From positions 461,070 through 525,069 of the forward strand of contig NZ_JAUOSF010000002.1 in the NCBI RefSeq assembly GCF_030548465.1: a stretch of 64,000 nt of DNA, in the 5' to 3' direction. The DNA comes from Tamlana sp. 2_MG-2023 (GTDB lineage: Bacteria; Bacteroidota; Bacteroidia; Flavobacteriales; Flavobacteriaceae). Position numbers and translations under genes: made by a program. The notes under the pieces were generated by a model that saw nothing but the letters and a program-made list of their open reading frames with translations, did not search any database and was not told where the DNA came from. Position 1 is the stretch's first letter; each line of letters begins with the position of its first letter. This document shows, piece after piece, positions 17,362 to 27,790 of the stretch.

Positions 17362-18045
17362 CTACAACTTATCACCTACCAATCCCAAAATTTTCTCAAA
17401 CTGTTCCTCACGAGATAAATCTGAATTATCAAACTCGATAGCATCATCGGCCATAACTAGAGGAGAATCATCACGTGTGGTATCTAGGTGATCGCGGTCT
17501 TGAACGTTTTTTAGGACGGCTTCATAATCAACAGCATCTCCTTTTTCAACCAGTTCATCATAACGTCTTTGCGCTCTTTTTTCCGCGGAAGCGGTCATAA
17601 ATAATTTCAGTTCGGCGTTAGGAAAAACAACGGTTCCAATATCACGACCATCCATAACAACACCTTTGTTTTCGCCAAGTTTCTGCTGTTGCTCCACCAG
17701 TTTTTTACGAACCTGTGAAACTGAAGCCACTGTACTCACAAAGTTTGAAACTTCAAGTGTTCTAATTTCTTTTTCAATATTAACACCGTTTAAATACACT
17801 TCAGCAAAACCCAAAGCCTCGTTAAATTTAAATGCGATATCGATATTTGATAATTGAGAAATCAATTCTTCTACTTTAAAATCCCTCTCATTTATTAAAC
17901 CTTTTTGCATGGCATAATAGGCTACAGCACGATACATCGCACCAGTATCTACATACACGTAACCCAAATGTTTTGCTAATTGTTTAGCGACCGTACTTTT
18001 TCCTGTTGACGAAAACCCATCGATGGCAATGGTGATTTTTTTCAT
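17362..18045 (-). CDS. cmk: Cytidylate kinase
   Basis: 227 residues, normal length. It phosphorylates CMP and dCMP with ATP in the cytoplasm. The Walker A motif GFSSTGKST lies at residues 9-17, the substrate-binding YVDTGAMYRAVAYYA follows, and VVMDGRDIGTVVFPNAELKLF is the diagnostic cmk motif. The tail LDTTRDDSPLVMADDAIEFD is also typical. It lies 132 bp downstream of porQ on the same strand, with a probable separate promoter. Confidence 0.96.
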   Translation of the reverse strand: MKKITIAIDGFSSTGKSTVAKQLAKHLGYVYVDTGAMYRAVAYYAMQKGLINERDFKVEELISQLSNIDIAFKFNEALGFAEVYLNGVNIEKEIRTLEVSNFVSTVASVSQVRKKLVEQQQKLGENKGVVMDGRDIGTVVFPNAELKLFMTASAEKRAQRRYDELVEKGDAVDYEAVLKNVQDRDHLDTTRDDSPLVMADDAIEFDNSDLSREEQFEKILGLVGDKL

Positions 18046-18177
18046 TGTAATTAATTAGGCTGCAAAATTAGGTAAAGAGGCAGAAGCAGGAAAGTTTTTT
18101 TTAATTTATTGAAAATCTAAAAACCGTTATTAAAAAATAGATTCCTCACAGCATCGGAATTTTAAAAACTTCAATCA

Positions 18178-19194
18178 TTACAAAGCAATCTGTAATCCGA
18201 AGAAGTTGGCATTGGCAGCACTAGTATATTTGGCATACGTATAGCTAAAGCGCATTTTATTCATTTTAATAGAAAGTCCTGCTGAAATTCCAGAAAAGTT
18301 ACGCTGATCTACAATTCTTAAATCCTCTCCCCTTCTGAAATTATAACCTAAACGTACATTAAAGCCTTTATCCGGAAAGAATTCGGCTCCAACAATAGTG
18401 TGTCTAATCACTTGCCCTAAAAAACCAATGCTTTCTTCAGTTTGGTTACCTTCTAAATCACTACTAGTTCGTGCTGGATTTGGTCTTGCTATAGGCCATT
18501 CTTGTAAGTTTTCTAAAGTAACATGCCAACGTATTGGCACATTATCTAGTTTTTGAGATACCCCTAAGGCCACTTCAAACGGTAATTTCTCATGAATATC
18601 GGCATAGGTTGTAATTTGAGTACCTATATTCCTAACAACTAAAGCTGCATTCAAGTCTAAACGCTCGTTAATATAGATTAAACCTAAATCTACCGCCACC
18701 CCAAATGAATTATACTGTTCTAATTTAGATGAAATAAACTTAGCATTAGTTCCGAAGTAAAAGTCTGAATATCCTAATTGTAATGCATAACCCAAGGAAA
18801 GAGAGGCTTCACTACCTGAAAATTCTCCTGTAGCATTACCATCTTCGTCGTAACCATCAAAAGAACCATAATTAATATAGTTCACACCAGCATGAAATGT
18901 TTGCACATGTCTATCGTAAGTATACGCGTAAGCTGCCGTTCCGTAACTAATTCCTCCTAAATAACTGGTGTAATTCACAGCCAACTGATTATCCATTTCC
19001 ACGTTAATGGTTGCCGGATTAAATAAAGCTTGTGTAACATCGTAATCTACATTAGTAAGCACTTTACCTCCTAAGGCTGCTTGTCGTGGGGAAGAAACTA
19101 AGTTCAAAAATTGGTATGTGCTCTCTCCTCCAACTTGAGCAGTTGCGAAAGCACCAATTAATAAACAAAAAAAGAGGTTAATTTTTTTCAGCAT
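18178..19194 (-). CDS. porQ: Type IX secretion system protein PorQ
   Basis: 338 residues with a signal peptide (1-19, ending AFATAQ). The mature start GGESTYQFLNLVSSPRQAALGG is characteristic of PorQ, an outer-membrane beta-barrel of the T9SS that belongs to the attachment complex with PorU, PorV and PorZ. Strand-rich sequence with Tyr/Gly continues to the C-terminal FFGLQIAL. It agrees with the T9SS cargo and PorP/SprF genes at the left of the window. porQ next to cmk is a common flavobacterial arrangement. Confidence 0.93.
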   Translation of the reverse strand: MLKKINLFFCLLIGAFATAQVGGESTYQFLNLVSSPRQAALGGKVLTNVDYDVTQALFNPATINVEMDNQLAVNYTSYLGGISYGTAAYAYTYDRHVQTFHAGVNYINYGSFDGYDEDGNATGEFSGSEASLSLGYALQLGYSDFYFGTNAKFISSKLEQYNSFGVAVDLGLIYINERLDLNAALVVRNIGTQITTYADIHEKLPFEVALGVSQKLDNVPIRWHVTLENLQEWPIARPNPARTSSDLEGNQTEESIGFLGQVIRHTIVGAEFFPDKGFNVRLGYNFRRGEDLRIVDQRNFSGISAGLSIKMNKMRFSYTYAKYTSAANANFFGLQIAL

Positions 19195-19260
19195 ATTTAC
19201 GACACAAAGTAAGTAAATCTATCTTAAAACGACAGCATGTATTTTTTATTTTAAATCATA

Positions 19261-19287
19261 AAAAAACCTCGACGTAGACCGAGGTTT
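19261..19287 (-). terminator. Terminator of lon
   Basis: On the minus strand AAACCTCG, 8-nt loop, CGAGGTTT then T residues, 24 bp beyond the lon stop at 19311. Confidence 0.88.
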
Positions 19288-19310
19288 AAATTTGTTATGA
19301 AATTAAATAC

Positions 19311-21761
19311 TTATAATTTCTTTGCGTTTTTTACTTTTTGATTGGTAACTGCTATATCGATAACGTCACTCATATCTGATACATAATGAAAAGTTAAACC
19401 TTTTAAGTATTCTTGTTTGATTTCTTCAATATCACGTCTGTTTTCCTCGCAAAGTAGAATTTCCTTGATTCTCGCACGTTTTGCTGCTAAAATCTTTTCT
19501 TTTATACCGCCTACAGGAAGCACTTTTCCACGAAGTGTAATTTCTCCAGTCATGGCTAAATTATTCTTCACTTTCTTTTGTGTGAATAATGACACTAAGG
19601 ATGTTAACATCGTAACACCTGCACTTGGCCCATCTTTTGGCGTCGCACCTTCTGGAACGTGTATGTGTACATTATATTTATCGAAAATAGAAGCATCAAT
19701 ACCAAAACTGTCGGCGTTAGATTTAATGTATTCCATCGCAATGGTAGCCGATTCTTTCATTACTTTACCTAAGTTACCAGTAATGGTCATCGAACCTTTA
19801 CCTTTAGATAGAATAGACTCAATGAATAAAATATCACCACCAACACGTGTCCAAGCTAACCCTGTAACTACACCAGCCACATTATTATTTTCATACTTAT
19901 CGCGCTCCATTTTTGGTCCGCCAAGTACTTCAATAATATCTTCATTTGTAACTTTAATATTGTACTCCTCTTCCATGGCTATGTTTTTAGCTGCAAAACG
20001 CACCATTTTAGCCACTTGTTTTTCTAAACCACGAACACCAGATTCTCTAGTGTAACCTTCAACAATTTTTTCTAATTGAGGTTTACCAATTTTTAAATGC
20101 TTATCTGTTAAACCGTGTTCTTTTAATTGCTTCGGAAGTAAATGACGTTTAGCGATTTCAACCTTTTCTTCAATGGTGTATCCAGTAACATTAATGATCT
20201 CCATACGGTCTAATAAGGCTGGCTGAATGGTAGACAAGCTATTTGATGTTGCAATAAACATCACTTTAGATAAATCGTAACCCATTTCCAAGAAATTGTC
20301 GTAAAATTCACTGTTTTGCTCAGGATCTAAAACTTCTAGCATCGCTGAAGAAGGATCACCTTGATGAGAATTTGACAATTTATCTATTTCATCTAAAACA
20401 AATACTGGATTTGATGTCCCTGCTTTCTTTAAACTCTGAATAATACGTCCTGGCATGGCGCCAATGTATGTTTTTCTATGTCCGCGAATCTCAGCTTCAT
20501 CACGTAAACCACCTAATGAAATTCTAACATATTCACGCCCTAAAGCTTCAGCAATAGATTTGCCTAAAGATGTTTTACCAACACCTGGAGGTCCATAAAG
20601 ACATAAAATCGGTGATTTCATATCGTTACGTAACTTTAAAACCGCTAAATATTCAATAATTCTACGTTTTACATCTTCTAAACCAAAATGGTCACGATTT
20701 AAAACTTTCATAGCACGTTTTAAATCGAATTTATCTTTAGAAAATTCATTCCAAGGTAAATCTAAAAACAGTTCTAGGTAGTTACGCTGAATAGAGTATT
20801 CGGCAACTTGCGGATTCATACGTTGCATTTTAGCAATTTCCTTTTCAAAATGCTTTGCCACTTTTTCGTCCCATTGCTTGTTTTTAGCCTTAGCCTTCAT
20901 CTCTTCAATTTCCTCATCATGACTTACGCCACCCAATTCTTCTTGAATGGTTTTCATCTGCTGATGCAAGAAATATTCACGCTGCTGCTGACTCATGTCC
21001 ATTTGAACCTTAGACTGAATATCATTCTTAAGTTCTAATTTCTGAAACTCAACATTCATGTATTTCAGCGTCGCTAAAGCACGCGCTTTAAGATCGTTAA
21101 TCTCTAAAAGCTCTTGTTTTTCTGCAACTGAAAGGTTCATGTTTGAAGACACAAAATTCACCAAAAACGAATTGCTTTCAATGTTTTTTATGGCAAAAGA
21201 AGCCTCACTAGGAATATTAGGATTCTCCTTGATGATTTCTAAAGCTAAATCTTTAATAGAATCTATAATCGCTGAAAACTCCTTGTTTTTTAAAGCAGGC
21301 TTCGCTTCAGCAAGATCTCTAATGGTAGCCGTCATGTATGGTTCTTCCGTAAGAACTTCTGCAACTTTAAAGCGCTTTTTACCTTGAATAATAACGGTAA
21401 CGTTACCGTCAGGCATTTTTAAAACACGTAAAATTTTGGCGACTGTACCTGTTTCATGGATTTCTTTAGCTGAAGGATCTTCAACCGATTCATCCTTTTG
21501 AGCCACTACACCAATCACTTTTCCGCCTTTGTTGGCATCGTTAATTAGCTTTATAGATTTATCTCTTCCAGCGGTAATAGGAATCACGACACCTGGAAAC
21601 AAAACTGTATTTCTTAAAGAAAGTATAGGTAAAGTTTCTGGCAACTCTTCGTTGTTGATCGCTTCTTCATCTTCAGGTGTCATTAATGGTATCAATTCTG
21701 AGTTTTCATCAAATTCCTGTAATGACAAACTGTCAAGGGTCATAAAATTAGATTTCTTCAT
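19311..21761 (-). CDS. lon: ATP-dependent protease La (Lon)
   Basis: 816 residues, normal length. This cytoplasmic hexameric protease degrades misfolded and regulatory proteins. It has an N-terminal LON substrate-binding domain (~40-240), a coiled-coil linker, an AAA+ module with Walker [14 protein letters not shown] and Walker [12 protein letters not shown], and a C-terminal Ser-Lys protease. The catalytic serine is in [11 protein letters not shown] (S713) and the lysine in [10 protein letters not shown] (K754). The start [12 protein letters not shown] was kept; the Met at codon 7 is an alternative. The bases 21762-21930 upstream hold no gene. Confidence 0.97.
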   Translation of the reverse strand: MKKSNFMTLDSLSLQEFDENSELIPLMTPEDEEAINNEELPETLPILSLRNTVLFPGVVIPITAGRDKSIKLINDANKGGKVIGVVAQKDESVEDPSAKEIHETGTVAKILRVLKMPDGNVTVIIQGKKRFKVAEVLTEEPYMTATIRDLAEAKPALKNKEFSAIIDSIKDLALEIIKENPNIPSEASFAIKNIESNSFLVNFVSSNMNLSVAEKQELLEINDLKARALATLKYMNVEFQKLELKNDIQSKVQMDMSQQQREYFLHQQMKTIQEELGGVSHDEEIEEMKAKAKNKQWDEKVAKHFEKEIAKMQRMNPQVAEYSIQRNYLELFLDLPWNEFSKDKFDLKRAMKVLNRDHFGLEDVKRRIIEYLAVLKLRNDMKSPILCLYGPPGVGKTSLGKSIAEALGREYVRISLGGLRDEAEIRGHRKTYIGAMPGRIIQSLKKAGTSNPVFVLDEIDKLSNSHQGDPSSAMLEVLDPEQNSEFYDNFLEMGYDLSKVMFIATSNSLSTIQPALLDRMEIINVTGYTIEEKVEIAKRHLLPKQLKEHGLTDKHLKIGKPQLEKIVEGYTRESGVRGLEKQVAKMVRFAAKNIAMEEEYNIKVTNEDIIEVLGGPKMERDKYENNNVAGVVTGLAWTRVGGDILFIESILSKGKGSMTITGNLGKVMKESATIAMEYIKSNADSFGIDASIFDKYNVHIHVPEGATPKDGPSAGVTMLTSLVSLFTQKKVKNNLAMTGEITLRGKVLPVGGIKEKILAAKRARIKEILLCEENRRDIEEIKQEYLKGLTFHYVSDMSDVIDIAVTNQKVKNAKKL

Positions 21762-21930
21762 ATATATAATTAGGTCAATCTGTCATTAAAACAGAATTGA
21801 TCATTTTTTTAATTTTAAACTTAAAAGCTTATTTACTTGGAAATCAACAGTATTAATAGAGATATCGATATCCAATATTACTATAAATTCAATACTTATG
21901 CCATACTTTTAAAATAGCTTTATAGTTTTT

Positions 21931-22023
21931 GGTTGCTTACTCTTGCGGGGTGATTACACAGAGCTACACTGAGATTTCACAGAGACTCACAGAGGTTTTT
22001 AGACACGAATTACACTAATTATC
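21931..22023. repeat. CACAGAG-type intergenic repeat, copy 1
   Basis: Begins GGTTGCTTACTCTTGCGGGG and continues with ACACAGAG, GAGATTTCACAGAGACTCAC and AGACACG. Copy 2 begins with the same 32 bases. There is no ORF, and no sign of a transposase. Confidence 0.6.
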
Positions 22024-22092
22024 ACGAATATTATGCGTTTTACATCTTTGCGAGAAATCAATTTAGTTGGTTGTTTATAGTTATTAGTTGAT

Positions 22093-22190
22093 GGTTGCTT
22101 ACTCTTGCGGGGTGATTACACAGAGAGACGCTGAGATTACGCAGAGACTCACAGCGTTTTTTGGACACGGATTTCACTGATTTGCACAGA
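22093..22190. repeat. CACAGAG-type intergenic repeat, copy 2
   Basis: Starts 162 bp after copy 1 with the same GGTTGCTTACTCTTGCGGGG phrase, then GAGATTACGCAGAGACTCAC and GGACACGGATTTCACTGATT. Dispersed versions of this phrase occur in many Bacteroidota. The remainder of 22191-22296 has no feature. Confidence 0.6.
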
Positions 22191-22296
22191 TTAAAAATTA
22201 GGTTTCGACTGCGCTCAACCCGACAGACTAAATTCCCTAAATAGCGTTGACCATTTTTAATTTTTCACTTTTCATTATTCACTATTAATTATTTAG

Positions 22297-22947
22297 CTAA
22301 ATCTTCCCCATTTTCTTTAATACAAACAATAAAACAATAGGAAGCGCCAGTAAACCAATCATTAAAATATTAGTTTGAAATAACCATGGGGCTAAAAACA
22401 AAGTGATTAAATAACCGCCAACAGCACCACCAAAATGGGCATCATGACCAATATTACCAATTTTATTTTTCATCCCGTAAATAGAATACAATAAATACCC
22501 TATTCCGAAAAGGTAAGCAGGTATCGCTATTGGAATAAAGAAAAACATTAATTTCATTCCTGGCTGAAGTAATATGGCCGAATAAATAATTCCTGAAACT
22601 GCTCCACTTGCGCCAACAGCACTGTATTGGTATTCATTTTTATGAAAATAATAGGACAATAAATTACCTAAAAGTAAACTTCCCACATATATAATAATAA
22701 ACTGCAGCGGGTTTAGCAGGTTTATAACGACATCTGCAAAAAAGTAAAGCGATAACATGTTGAAAAGTAAATGCTGCGTATCGGCATGTAGAAATCCTGA
22801 ACTAAACATTCTAATCTTTTCACCACGCTGAATAGCACCGATATTAAATTTATATTTTTCAAAAAAACTAAAGTCCCCAAAACCTTTATAAGATATAATG
22901 ACATTGGCTGCTATAATGATAATGGTTACTGGATTTAAATTGTCCAT
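22297..22947 (-). CDS. Rhomboid-family intramembrane serine protease
   Basis: 216 residues with six predicted membrane helices. Catalytic serine S114 is in VGASGAVSG, the histidine H171 is in HDAHFGGAVGG, and the oxyanion pair H59/N63 is in QHLLFNML, so the site looks intact. Rhomboids cleave membrane proteins inside the lipid bilayer; the substrate here is unknown. It is divergent from the acyltransferase at 23011, with a 63-bp shared upstream region. Confidence 0.93.
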   Translation of the reverse strand: MDNLNPVTIIIIAANVIISYKGFGDFSFFEKYKFNIGAIQRGEKIRMFSSGFLHADTQHLLFNMLSLYFFADVVINLLNPLQFIIIYVGSLLLGNLLSYYFHKNEYQYSAVGASGAVSGIIYSAILLQPGMKLMFFFIPIAIPAYLFGIGYLLYSIYGMKNKIGNIGHDAHFGGAVGGYLITLFLAPWLFQTNILMIGLLALPIVLLFVLKKMGKI

Positions 22948-22978
22948 AAAGGATTTAAAGATTAAAGTGTATTTAACA

Positions 22979-22986
22979 TATATTTG
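22979..22986 (+). promoter_or_regulatory. Promoter -7 box of the acyltransferase gene
   Basis: TATATTTG matches TAnnTTTG and lies 24 nt before the ATG at 23011. No clear -33 TTG. Confidence 0.55.
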
Positions 22987-23010
22987 CGGTTACAAATCTA
23001 AAATTAATTA

Positions 23011-23892
23011 ATGCATTTTCTAGCTTATATTATTGTTTATCCGATTTTGTGGTTAATTTCCATTCTACCTTTTAGATTATTATACTTAATTTCCGATGGT
23101 GTTTACATATTACTCTATCATATTATTGGTTATCGAAAAAAGGTAGTGACCGAAAACTTAAAACTTGTTTTCCCAGACAAACCTGAGGATGAAATTTTAG
23201 CCATTAGGAAAAAATTCTACAAGCATTTGTGCGATATGTTTCTTGAAATGGCAAAAACCATGTCTATTTCTAAAGCGTCCTTAGAAAAACGATTTGTTTT
23301 AAAGAATCCAGAAGCTATAAATAGATTTGAAGAAGTGAATAAAAGTGTCTTATTAATGTATGGACACTATGCGAGTTGGGAATGGTCTTCACAGCTTCAA
23401 AACTTGACTGATTTTCCTGGTTTTGCTGTTTATAAAAAGTTAGCCAATAAATATTTTGATAAAATGGTTCGTGATATCCGTTCAAAATTCAATACCTCTT
23501 TAATTAGCACTAGAGAAACTGTTGGTGCTATTACTCAGAGTGAAAGAAATGGGGTGAAAAGTGTTATTGCATTTTTAAGCGACCAATCTCCACGACTATC
23601 TAAAGAAGTGTATTGGAATGAGTTTATGGGGATTGAAGTTCCTTGTTTTACTGGCGCCGAACGTTTAGCCAAGAAATTAGATTTAGCCATAGCCTATTTG
23701 AAAATTACCAAAGTGAAACGTGGGCATTATGAAGCTGAAATTATGATGCTTTCAGAAAATCCAAAAGAATCTCCTGATTACGAATTAACCGATATGTTTC
23801 TTCGAGAAGTTGAAAAACAAATTTATGAAGCTCCAGAATTTTATTTTTGGACTCACAAACGCTGGAAGCATCGGAATAAAAAAGCGGAATAA
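23011..23892 (+). CDS. Lysophospholipid / lipid A acyltransferase (LpxL/HtrB family)
   Basis: 293 residues. One N-terminal membrane segment (LAYIIVYPILWLISILPFRL) precedes a cytoplasmic domain with the HX4E catalytic motif in YGHYASWEW and the downstream FLSDQSPR segment. The family transfers a secondary acyl chain onto lipid A precursors at the inner membrane. Length is typical for the Bacteroidota version. Single gene, followed by a strong terminator. Whether the product acts on lipid A or on another lipid (for example an ornithine lipid) is not settled by sequence. Confidence 0.9.
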   Translation: MHFLAYIIVYPILWLISILPFRLLYLISDGVYILLYHIIGYRKKVVTENLKLVFPDKPEDEILAIRKKFYKHLCDMFLEMAKTMSISKASLEKRFVLKNPEAINRFEEVNKSVLLMYGHYASWEWSSQLQNLTDFPGFAVYKKLANKYFDKMVRDIRSKFNTSLISTRETVGAITQSERNGVKSVIAFLSDQSPRLSKEVYWNEFMGIEVPCFTGAERLAKKLDLAIAYLKITKVKRGHYEAEIMMLSENPKESPDYELTDMFLREVEKQIYEAPEFYFWTHKRWKHRNKKAE

Positions 23893-23900
23893 GGAAAACT

Positions 23901-23937
23901 AAAAAGGGATGAAATTATTAAATTTCATCCCTTTTTT
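23901..23937 (+). terminator. Terminator after the acyltransferase gene
   Basis: AAAAAGGGATGAAAT, short loop, ATTTCATCCCTTTTTT; 8 bp after the stop. Being A-rich on the left, it may also work toward the minus strand. Confidence 0.9.
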
Positions 23938-24008
23938 ATGCTATTTAAAACAACAAATATACTTGTCTCCAATCGAAGCCGCTTCTTAAAGAAGCTTTAC
24001 GCTCCTAG

Positions 24009-25400
24009 CTACAAAGTCTTTGCAATCTCACCCAATTCAGCAATAAATTTATCACCTAAATGATCAGCTTCTTCTTGAGATTTAGCTTCAGTATAAATTC
24101 TAATGATTGGTTCAGTATTACTTTTTCTTAAATGTGCCCAGCTTTCAGCAAAATCAATTTTAACCCCATCAATAGTAGTTAATTGTTCGTTTTTATAACG
24201 CGATTCTATTTCCTTCAAAATGCCGTCAACGTCTAAACCTGGAGTTAATTCAATTTTTTTCTTACCCATAAAATAACTTGGGTATGTTTTTCTTAGCTCA
24301 CTAACGGTCATTTCTTTATCGGCTAACAAACTTAAAAATAAAGCGACACCAACAAGGGCATCACGACCATAGTGTGAATCTGGATAGATGATACCTCCGT
24401 TACCTTCACCACCGATAACAACCTTATTTTTTTTCATTAAATTCACTACGTTCACCTCGCCTACTGCACTAGCTTCATACATTCCACCATGCTTTTCGGT
24501 CACATCTCTAAGTGCTCTTGTAGAACTCATGTTACTAACTGTATTTCCAGGTGTTCTACTTAAAACATAATCAGCGCAAGCTACCAAAGTATATTCTTCA
24601 CCAAACATCTCACCGTTTTCATCCATAAAAGCTAAACGATCTACATCTGGGTCCACTACAATTCCGAAATCGGCATTGTGCTTCTTAACGGCATCCGACA
24701 AATCGGTTAAATGCTCTTTTAAAGGCTCTGGGTTATGTGGAAATTCCCCATTAGGCTCACAGTATAGCTTTACTACTTCAACACCTAAACGCTCTAATAA
24801 TAAAGGAATAGCGATGCCGCCTGTAGAATTCACACCATCAACAACCACTTTAAAGCTCTGCTCTTCAATGGCTCCAACCGTTACTAAATCTAAATCTAGC
24901 ACTTCAATAATATGTAAGTCGATATAGGCTTTATTCTTTGTTATTTTCCCTAAACGATCAACATCGGTAAAGCTCATTTTGTCACTTTCAGCAATATCTA
25001 AAATTTTTGCACCTTCTACAGCATCTAAAAATTCCCCTTTCGCATTTAAAAGTTTTAATGCATTCCATTGTTTTGGATTGTGACTAGCAGTTAAAATAAT
25101 GCCGCCATCAGCATGTTCCATAGGCACAGCGACTTCAACAGTAGGTGTTGTTGAAAGCCCTACATCAACCACATCAATTCCTAACCCAACGAGCGTGTTC
25201 ATAACTAAATTCTGAATCATTTTTCCAGAAATACGAGCATCACGGCCTACTACAACCTTGTGTTTTTCCTTGTTTCTTTGCTGTTTCAGCCATGTACCGT
25301 AAGCTGAAGCAAATTTTACAGCGTCAATTGGAGTTAAGTTTTCTCCAACCAAACCACCAATAGTTCCTCTAATTCCTGAAATTGATTTTATAAGTGTCAT
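24009..25400 (-). CDS. glmM: Phosphoglucosamine mutase
   Basis: 463 residues from ATG at 25400 (MTLIKSISGIRGTIGG). An upstream in-frame start adds a hydrophobic stretch that is not conserved in the family. It interconverts glucosamine 6- and 1-phosphate for UDP-GlcNAc synthesis. The phosphoserine loop TASHNPKQWN has S106, the metal site is VVDPDVDRLAF, the sugar-binding GEGNGGIIYP follows, and the C-terminal phosphate loop is RKSNTEPIIRIYTEA. Many Bacteroidota homologues of this size are annotated either as GlmM or as phosphomannomutase; the GlmM-like motifs favour the former. Confidence 0.88.
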   Translation of the reverse strand: MTLIKSISGIRGTIGGLVGENLTPIDAVKFASAYGTWLKQQRNKEKHKVVVGRDARISGKMIQNLVMNTLVGLGIDVVDVGLSTTPTVEVAVPMEHADGGIILTASHNPKQWNALKLLNAKGEFLDAVEGAKILDIAESDKMSFTDVDRLGKITKNKAYIDLHIIEVLDLDLVTVGAIEEQSFKVVVDGVNSTGGIAIPLLLERLGVEVVKLYCEPNGEFPHNPEPLKEHLTDLSDAVKKHNADFGIVVDPDVDRLAFMDENGEMFGEEYTLVACADYVLSRTPGNTVSNMSSTRALRDVTEKHGGMYEASAVGEVNVVNLMKKNKVVIGGEGNGGIIYPDSHYGRDALVGVALFLSLLADKEMTVSELRKTYPSYFMGKKKIELTPGLDVDGILKEIESRYKNEQLTTIDGVKIDFAESWAHLRKSNTEPIIRIYTEAKSQEEADHLGDKFIAELGEIAKTL

Positions 25401-25479
25401 AGTTATTTTTAAAAAATTGATGAACAAATATAGCATTTCAAAGTCGGAATACTAAAAAGGGAATTCGTAAATTTCACAA

Positions 25480-26079
25480 ATGAATTATTTAGCCCACATC
25501 TATCTTTCTGGTGACTACGAACTGGTTACTATTGGAAACTTTATTGCCGATGGTATTAAAGGAAAAAAGTATCTAAAATTCCCTAAAGATATCCAGATTG
25601 GGATTCTCTTGCACAGACATATTGATACGTTTACAGATGCTCATAAAACGGTACGATTGAGCACTAAAAGGCTTCATCATAAATACGGGCATTACTCAGG
25701 TATTATAGTCGATATATTATATGATCATTTTTTGGCTAAAAACTGGAGTAAATATTCAGATATTCCATTGGAAATTTACACGGAAACTTTTTACAATTCA
25801 CTGGAAGCTCATTACGATTTGTTACCATTAAACATTCAAAAACTATTACCGTATATGCTTGCCGATAATTGGTTATTGAGTTATGCTTCTATTGAAGGGA
25901 TTTCACGTGTTTTAGATGGTATGAACCGACGTACTAAAAACCGTTCTAGTATGAATGAAGCCGTGCATGAGCTTCAAGAATTTTATGAAGAGTTTGAAAC
26001 AGAGTTTTCGAACTTTTTTGATGAACTCATTGACACTTCAGCAGAAAAACTAACTGAGCTCCATGCGCTTTATTACTAA
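25480..26079 (+). CDS. Acyl carrier protein phosphodiesterase (AcpH family)
   Basis: 199 residues. It opens MNYLAHIYLSGDYELVTIGNFIADGIKG, the family signature, then has GILLHRHIDTFTDAHK and DILYDHFLAKNW with the His/Asp residues of an HD-like metal site. The family removes the 4'-phosphopantetheine arm from acyl carrier protein. It is divergent from glmM with 79 bp between starts. Confidence 0.9.
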   Translation: MNYLAHIYLSGDYELVTIGNFIADGIKGKKYLKFPKDIQIGILLHRHIDTFTDAHKTVRLSTKRLHHKYGHYSGIIVDILYDHFLAKNWSKYSDIPLEIYTETFYNSLEAHYDLLPLNIQKLLPYMLADNWLLSYASIEGISRVLDGMNRRTKNRSSMNEAVHELQEFYEEFETEFSNFFDELIDTSAEKLTELHALYY

Positions 26080-26259
26080 AAGTTTTCTATTTACAGGACT
26101 AATTGAGGTTGAAAATTTACAGATTTCGACAGACTACTAGTTTCAACGGATTATTTGTAAAGGCTATTGCAGCTTGTCGGTTTTCTTTTGTTTTCTTTTT
26201 TTAAGAGCCTGATATTTTATAATTTAGAAGTATCTCTAACGCGTACCATCCCTTAATCT

Positions 26260-26979
26260 ATGCCTAAAAAATCTAAGAAAATAGTCAAAATTATAGCCGG
26301 AGTCATTATCTTTTTTACACTGCCTAGTTTGCTTTTTTTTGGTTTTGTATACTTTAAATACAATGAAGATTTACCCACAGGAGTTCAAGGTGAAGCCGCA
26401 GATCAACTGGCATATAAAATGTTAGATGCCTTGAATTACCAAGCCTATAAAAACACAACTTATATTGAATGGACTTTTAAAAAACGTCACCATTATAAAT
26501 GGGATAAAAGCACAAACATTTGCGAAGTATTTTGGAAATCCTATCGCGTCGTTTTAGATTTAAATAATAACGACAACACAAAGGTTTATATTCAAAACTT
26601 CATACATACAGGTGAATTAGCGCCAGATCTTATTGAAACAGCCATAAAATACTTTAATAACGATTCTTTTTGGCTGGTAGCACCGTATAAAGTATTTGAT
26701 AAAGGTGTTGAACGCCGATTAGTTAAAACAAATAATAAAGAAGCCCTTTTAGTTACTTATACTTCTGGTGGTTCAACGCCTGGCGATTCTTATTTATGGT
26801 TGTTAGACAACAATTACAAACCGAAATCCTTTAAAATGTGGACGACCTTATTACCCATTGATGGCTTGGAAGCTTCTTGGGAACATTGGACCACTACCGA
26901 AACAGGCGCTCAACTTCCAGAGTTTCACAAGTTGATGTTTCTAGGTTTGGAAATCACCGATATTAAAGGGTACAATTAA
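26260..26979 (+). CDS. Membrane-anchored protein of unknown function
   Basis: 239 residues. A basic N-terminus (PKKSKK) and one membrane helix (~10-30) precede a periplasmic-looking domain rich in Trp and Tyr (YIEWTFKKRHHYKWDKS, WTTLLPIDGLEASWEHW). I do not recognise the family, though similar single-pass proteins are common in flavobacteria. It has no operon partner. The 26980-27318 stretch that follows contains no gene; an imperfect -7-like TTTAACTTTTG near 27228 may serve the next gene. Confidence 0.8.
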   Translation: MPKKSKKIVKIIAGVIIFFTLPSLLFFGFVYFKYNEDLPTGVQGEAADQLAYKMLDALNYQAYKNTTYIEWTFKKRHHYKWDKSTNICEVFWKSYRVVLDLNNNDNTKVYIQNFIHTGELAPDLIETAIKYFNNDSFWLVAPYKVFDKGVERRLVKTNNKEALLVTYTSGGSTPGDSYLWLLDNNYKPKSFKMWTTLLPIDGLEASWEHWTTTETGAQLPEFHKLMFLGLEITDIKGYN

Positions 26980-27318
26980 CACCTCTCTTACCAAAATTAA
27001 AACCTGTGTATTTCAACGGATGCGACAAGTGTTAAAGTTAGTTAAAACTACAACATTTCGCTCTTATATATCAACCCTATATTTTAATACCCTAGTAAAT
27101 GGGTATGGTTGAAATTTTGCCCTGACCCCATCCTAATTTCATAGCTCATAACCACAAACGCATCATAGAGATTCACTGTACCCCAAAATTAATATGGGTT
27201 AACATTTTAATGCAGTTTTTTAACTTTTGTTAAGGCCTTCTAAAGAGGCTTTTCTACTATGTTTTACTTCATTAATTTTAATCCAGAATTAATAAATAAA
27301 CCTTTAAAACACGATATT

Positions 27319-27684
27319 ATGAAAAATCTTTCTTTCTTATTTTTTTTAGCTTTTGGAGTTGCTTTTGCAAATAATACAAACCCTACAACTCAGAACGAAG
27401 TAAAAGTTGGTGACGAGTTAGTAATTAACAAACAAAATGCAGATAAATTTAATCATGTAGATTTTCCAAGGCTAAATTTTATTGTAAAACGTGGTGGAAT
27501 TGCAAACTACAATAGTGTTGACGGACATGTAGTTCTTGTAAAAAATGTTGAAACTAACGCGAATGGTGAAACTAAAGTTACTTTAGAAAGTAAAAATGGT
27601 AAAAAGTTTTTCGGATTTTTAAATTCAGTAGATGCAGATTACAACAAAGCTCTAAACGCTGGTGAGTTATCTGTAATAAAATAA
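27319..27684 (+). CDS. Small exported protein of unknown function
   Basis: 121 residues from ATG at 27319 (MKNLSFLFFLAFGVAFANNT), which gives a clean signal peptide of ~18 residues. A longer frame from 27259 would bury that signal and is rejected. The mature part is beta-rich, with VKVGDELVINKQNADKF and VVLVKNVETNANGETKVTLE. Unknown family; probably periplasmic. A strong terminator follows. Confidence 0.78.
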   Translation: MKNLSFLFFLAFGVAFANNTNPTTQNEVKVGDELVINKQNADKFNHVDFPRLNFIVKRGGIANYNSVDGHVVLVKNVETNANGETKVTLESKNGKKFFGFLNSVDADYNKALNAGELSVIK

Positions 27685-27744
27685 ATAATTAAAAAGTTTT
27701 CACATTATAAGAATTAGTCCTCATTATATTCCATAAAAACTTTC

Positions 27745-27783
27745 AAAGGATTACCTTACTAAAAATAAGGTAATCCTTTTTTT
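27745..27783 (+). terminator. Convergent terminator
   Basis: AAAGGATTACCTTA, 7-nt loop, TAAGGTAATCCTTTTTTT. It sits between the stop of the exported protein and the stop of the convergent 174-residue gene. Confidence 0.92.
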
Positions 27784-27790
27784 ATGACAC

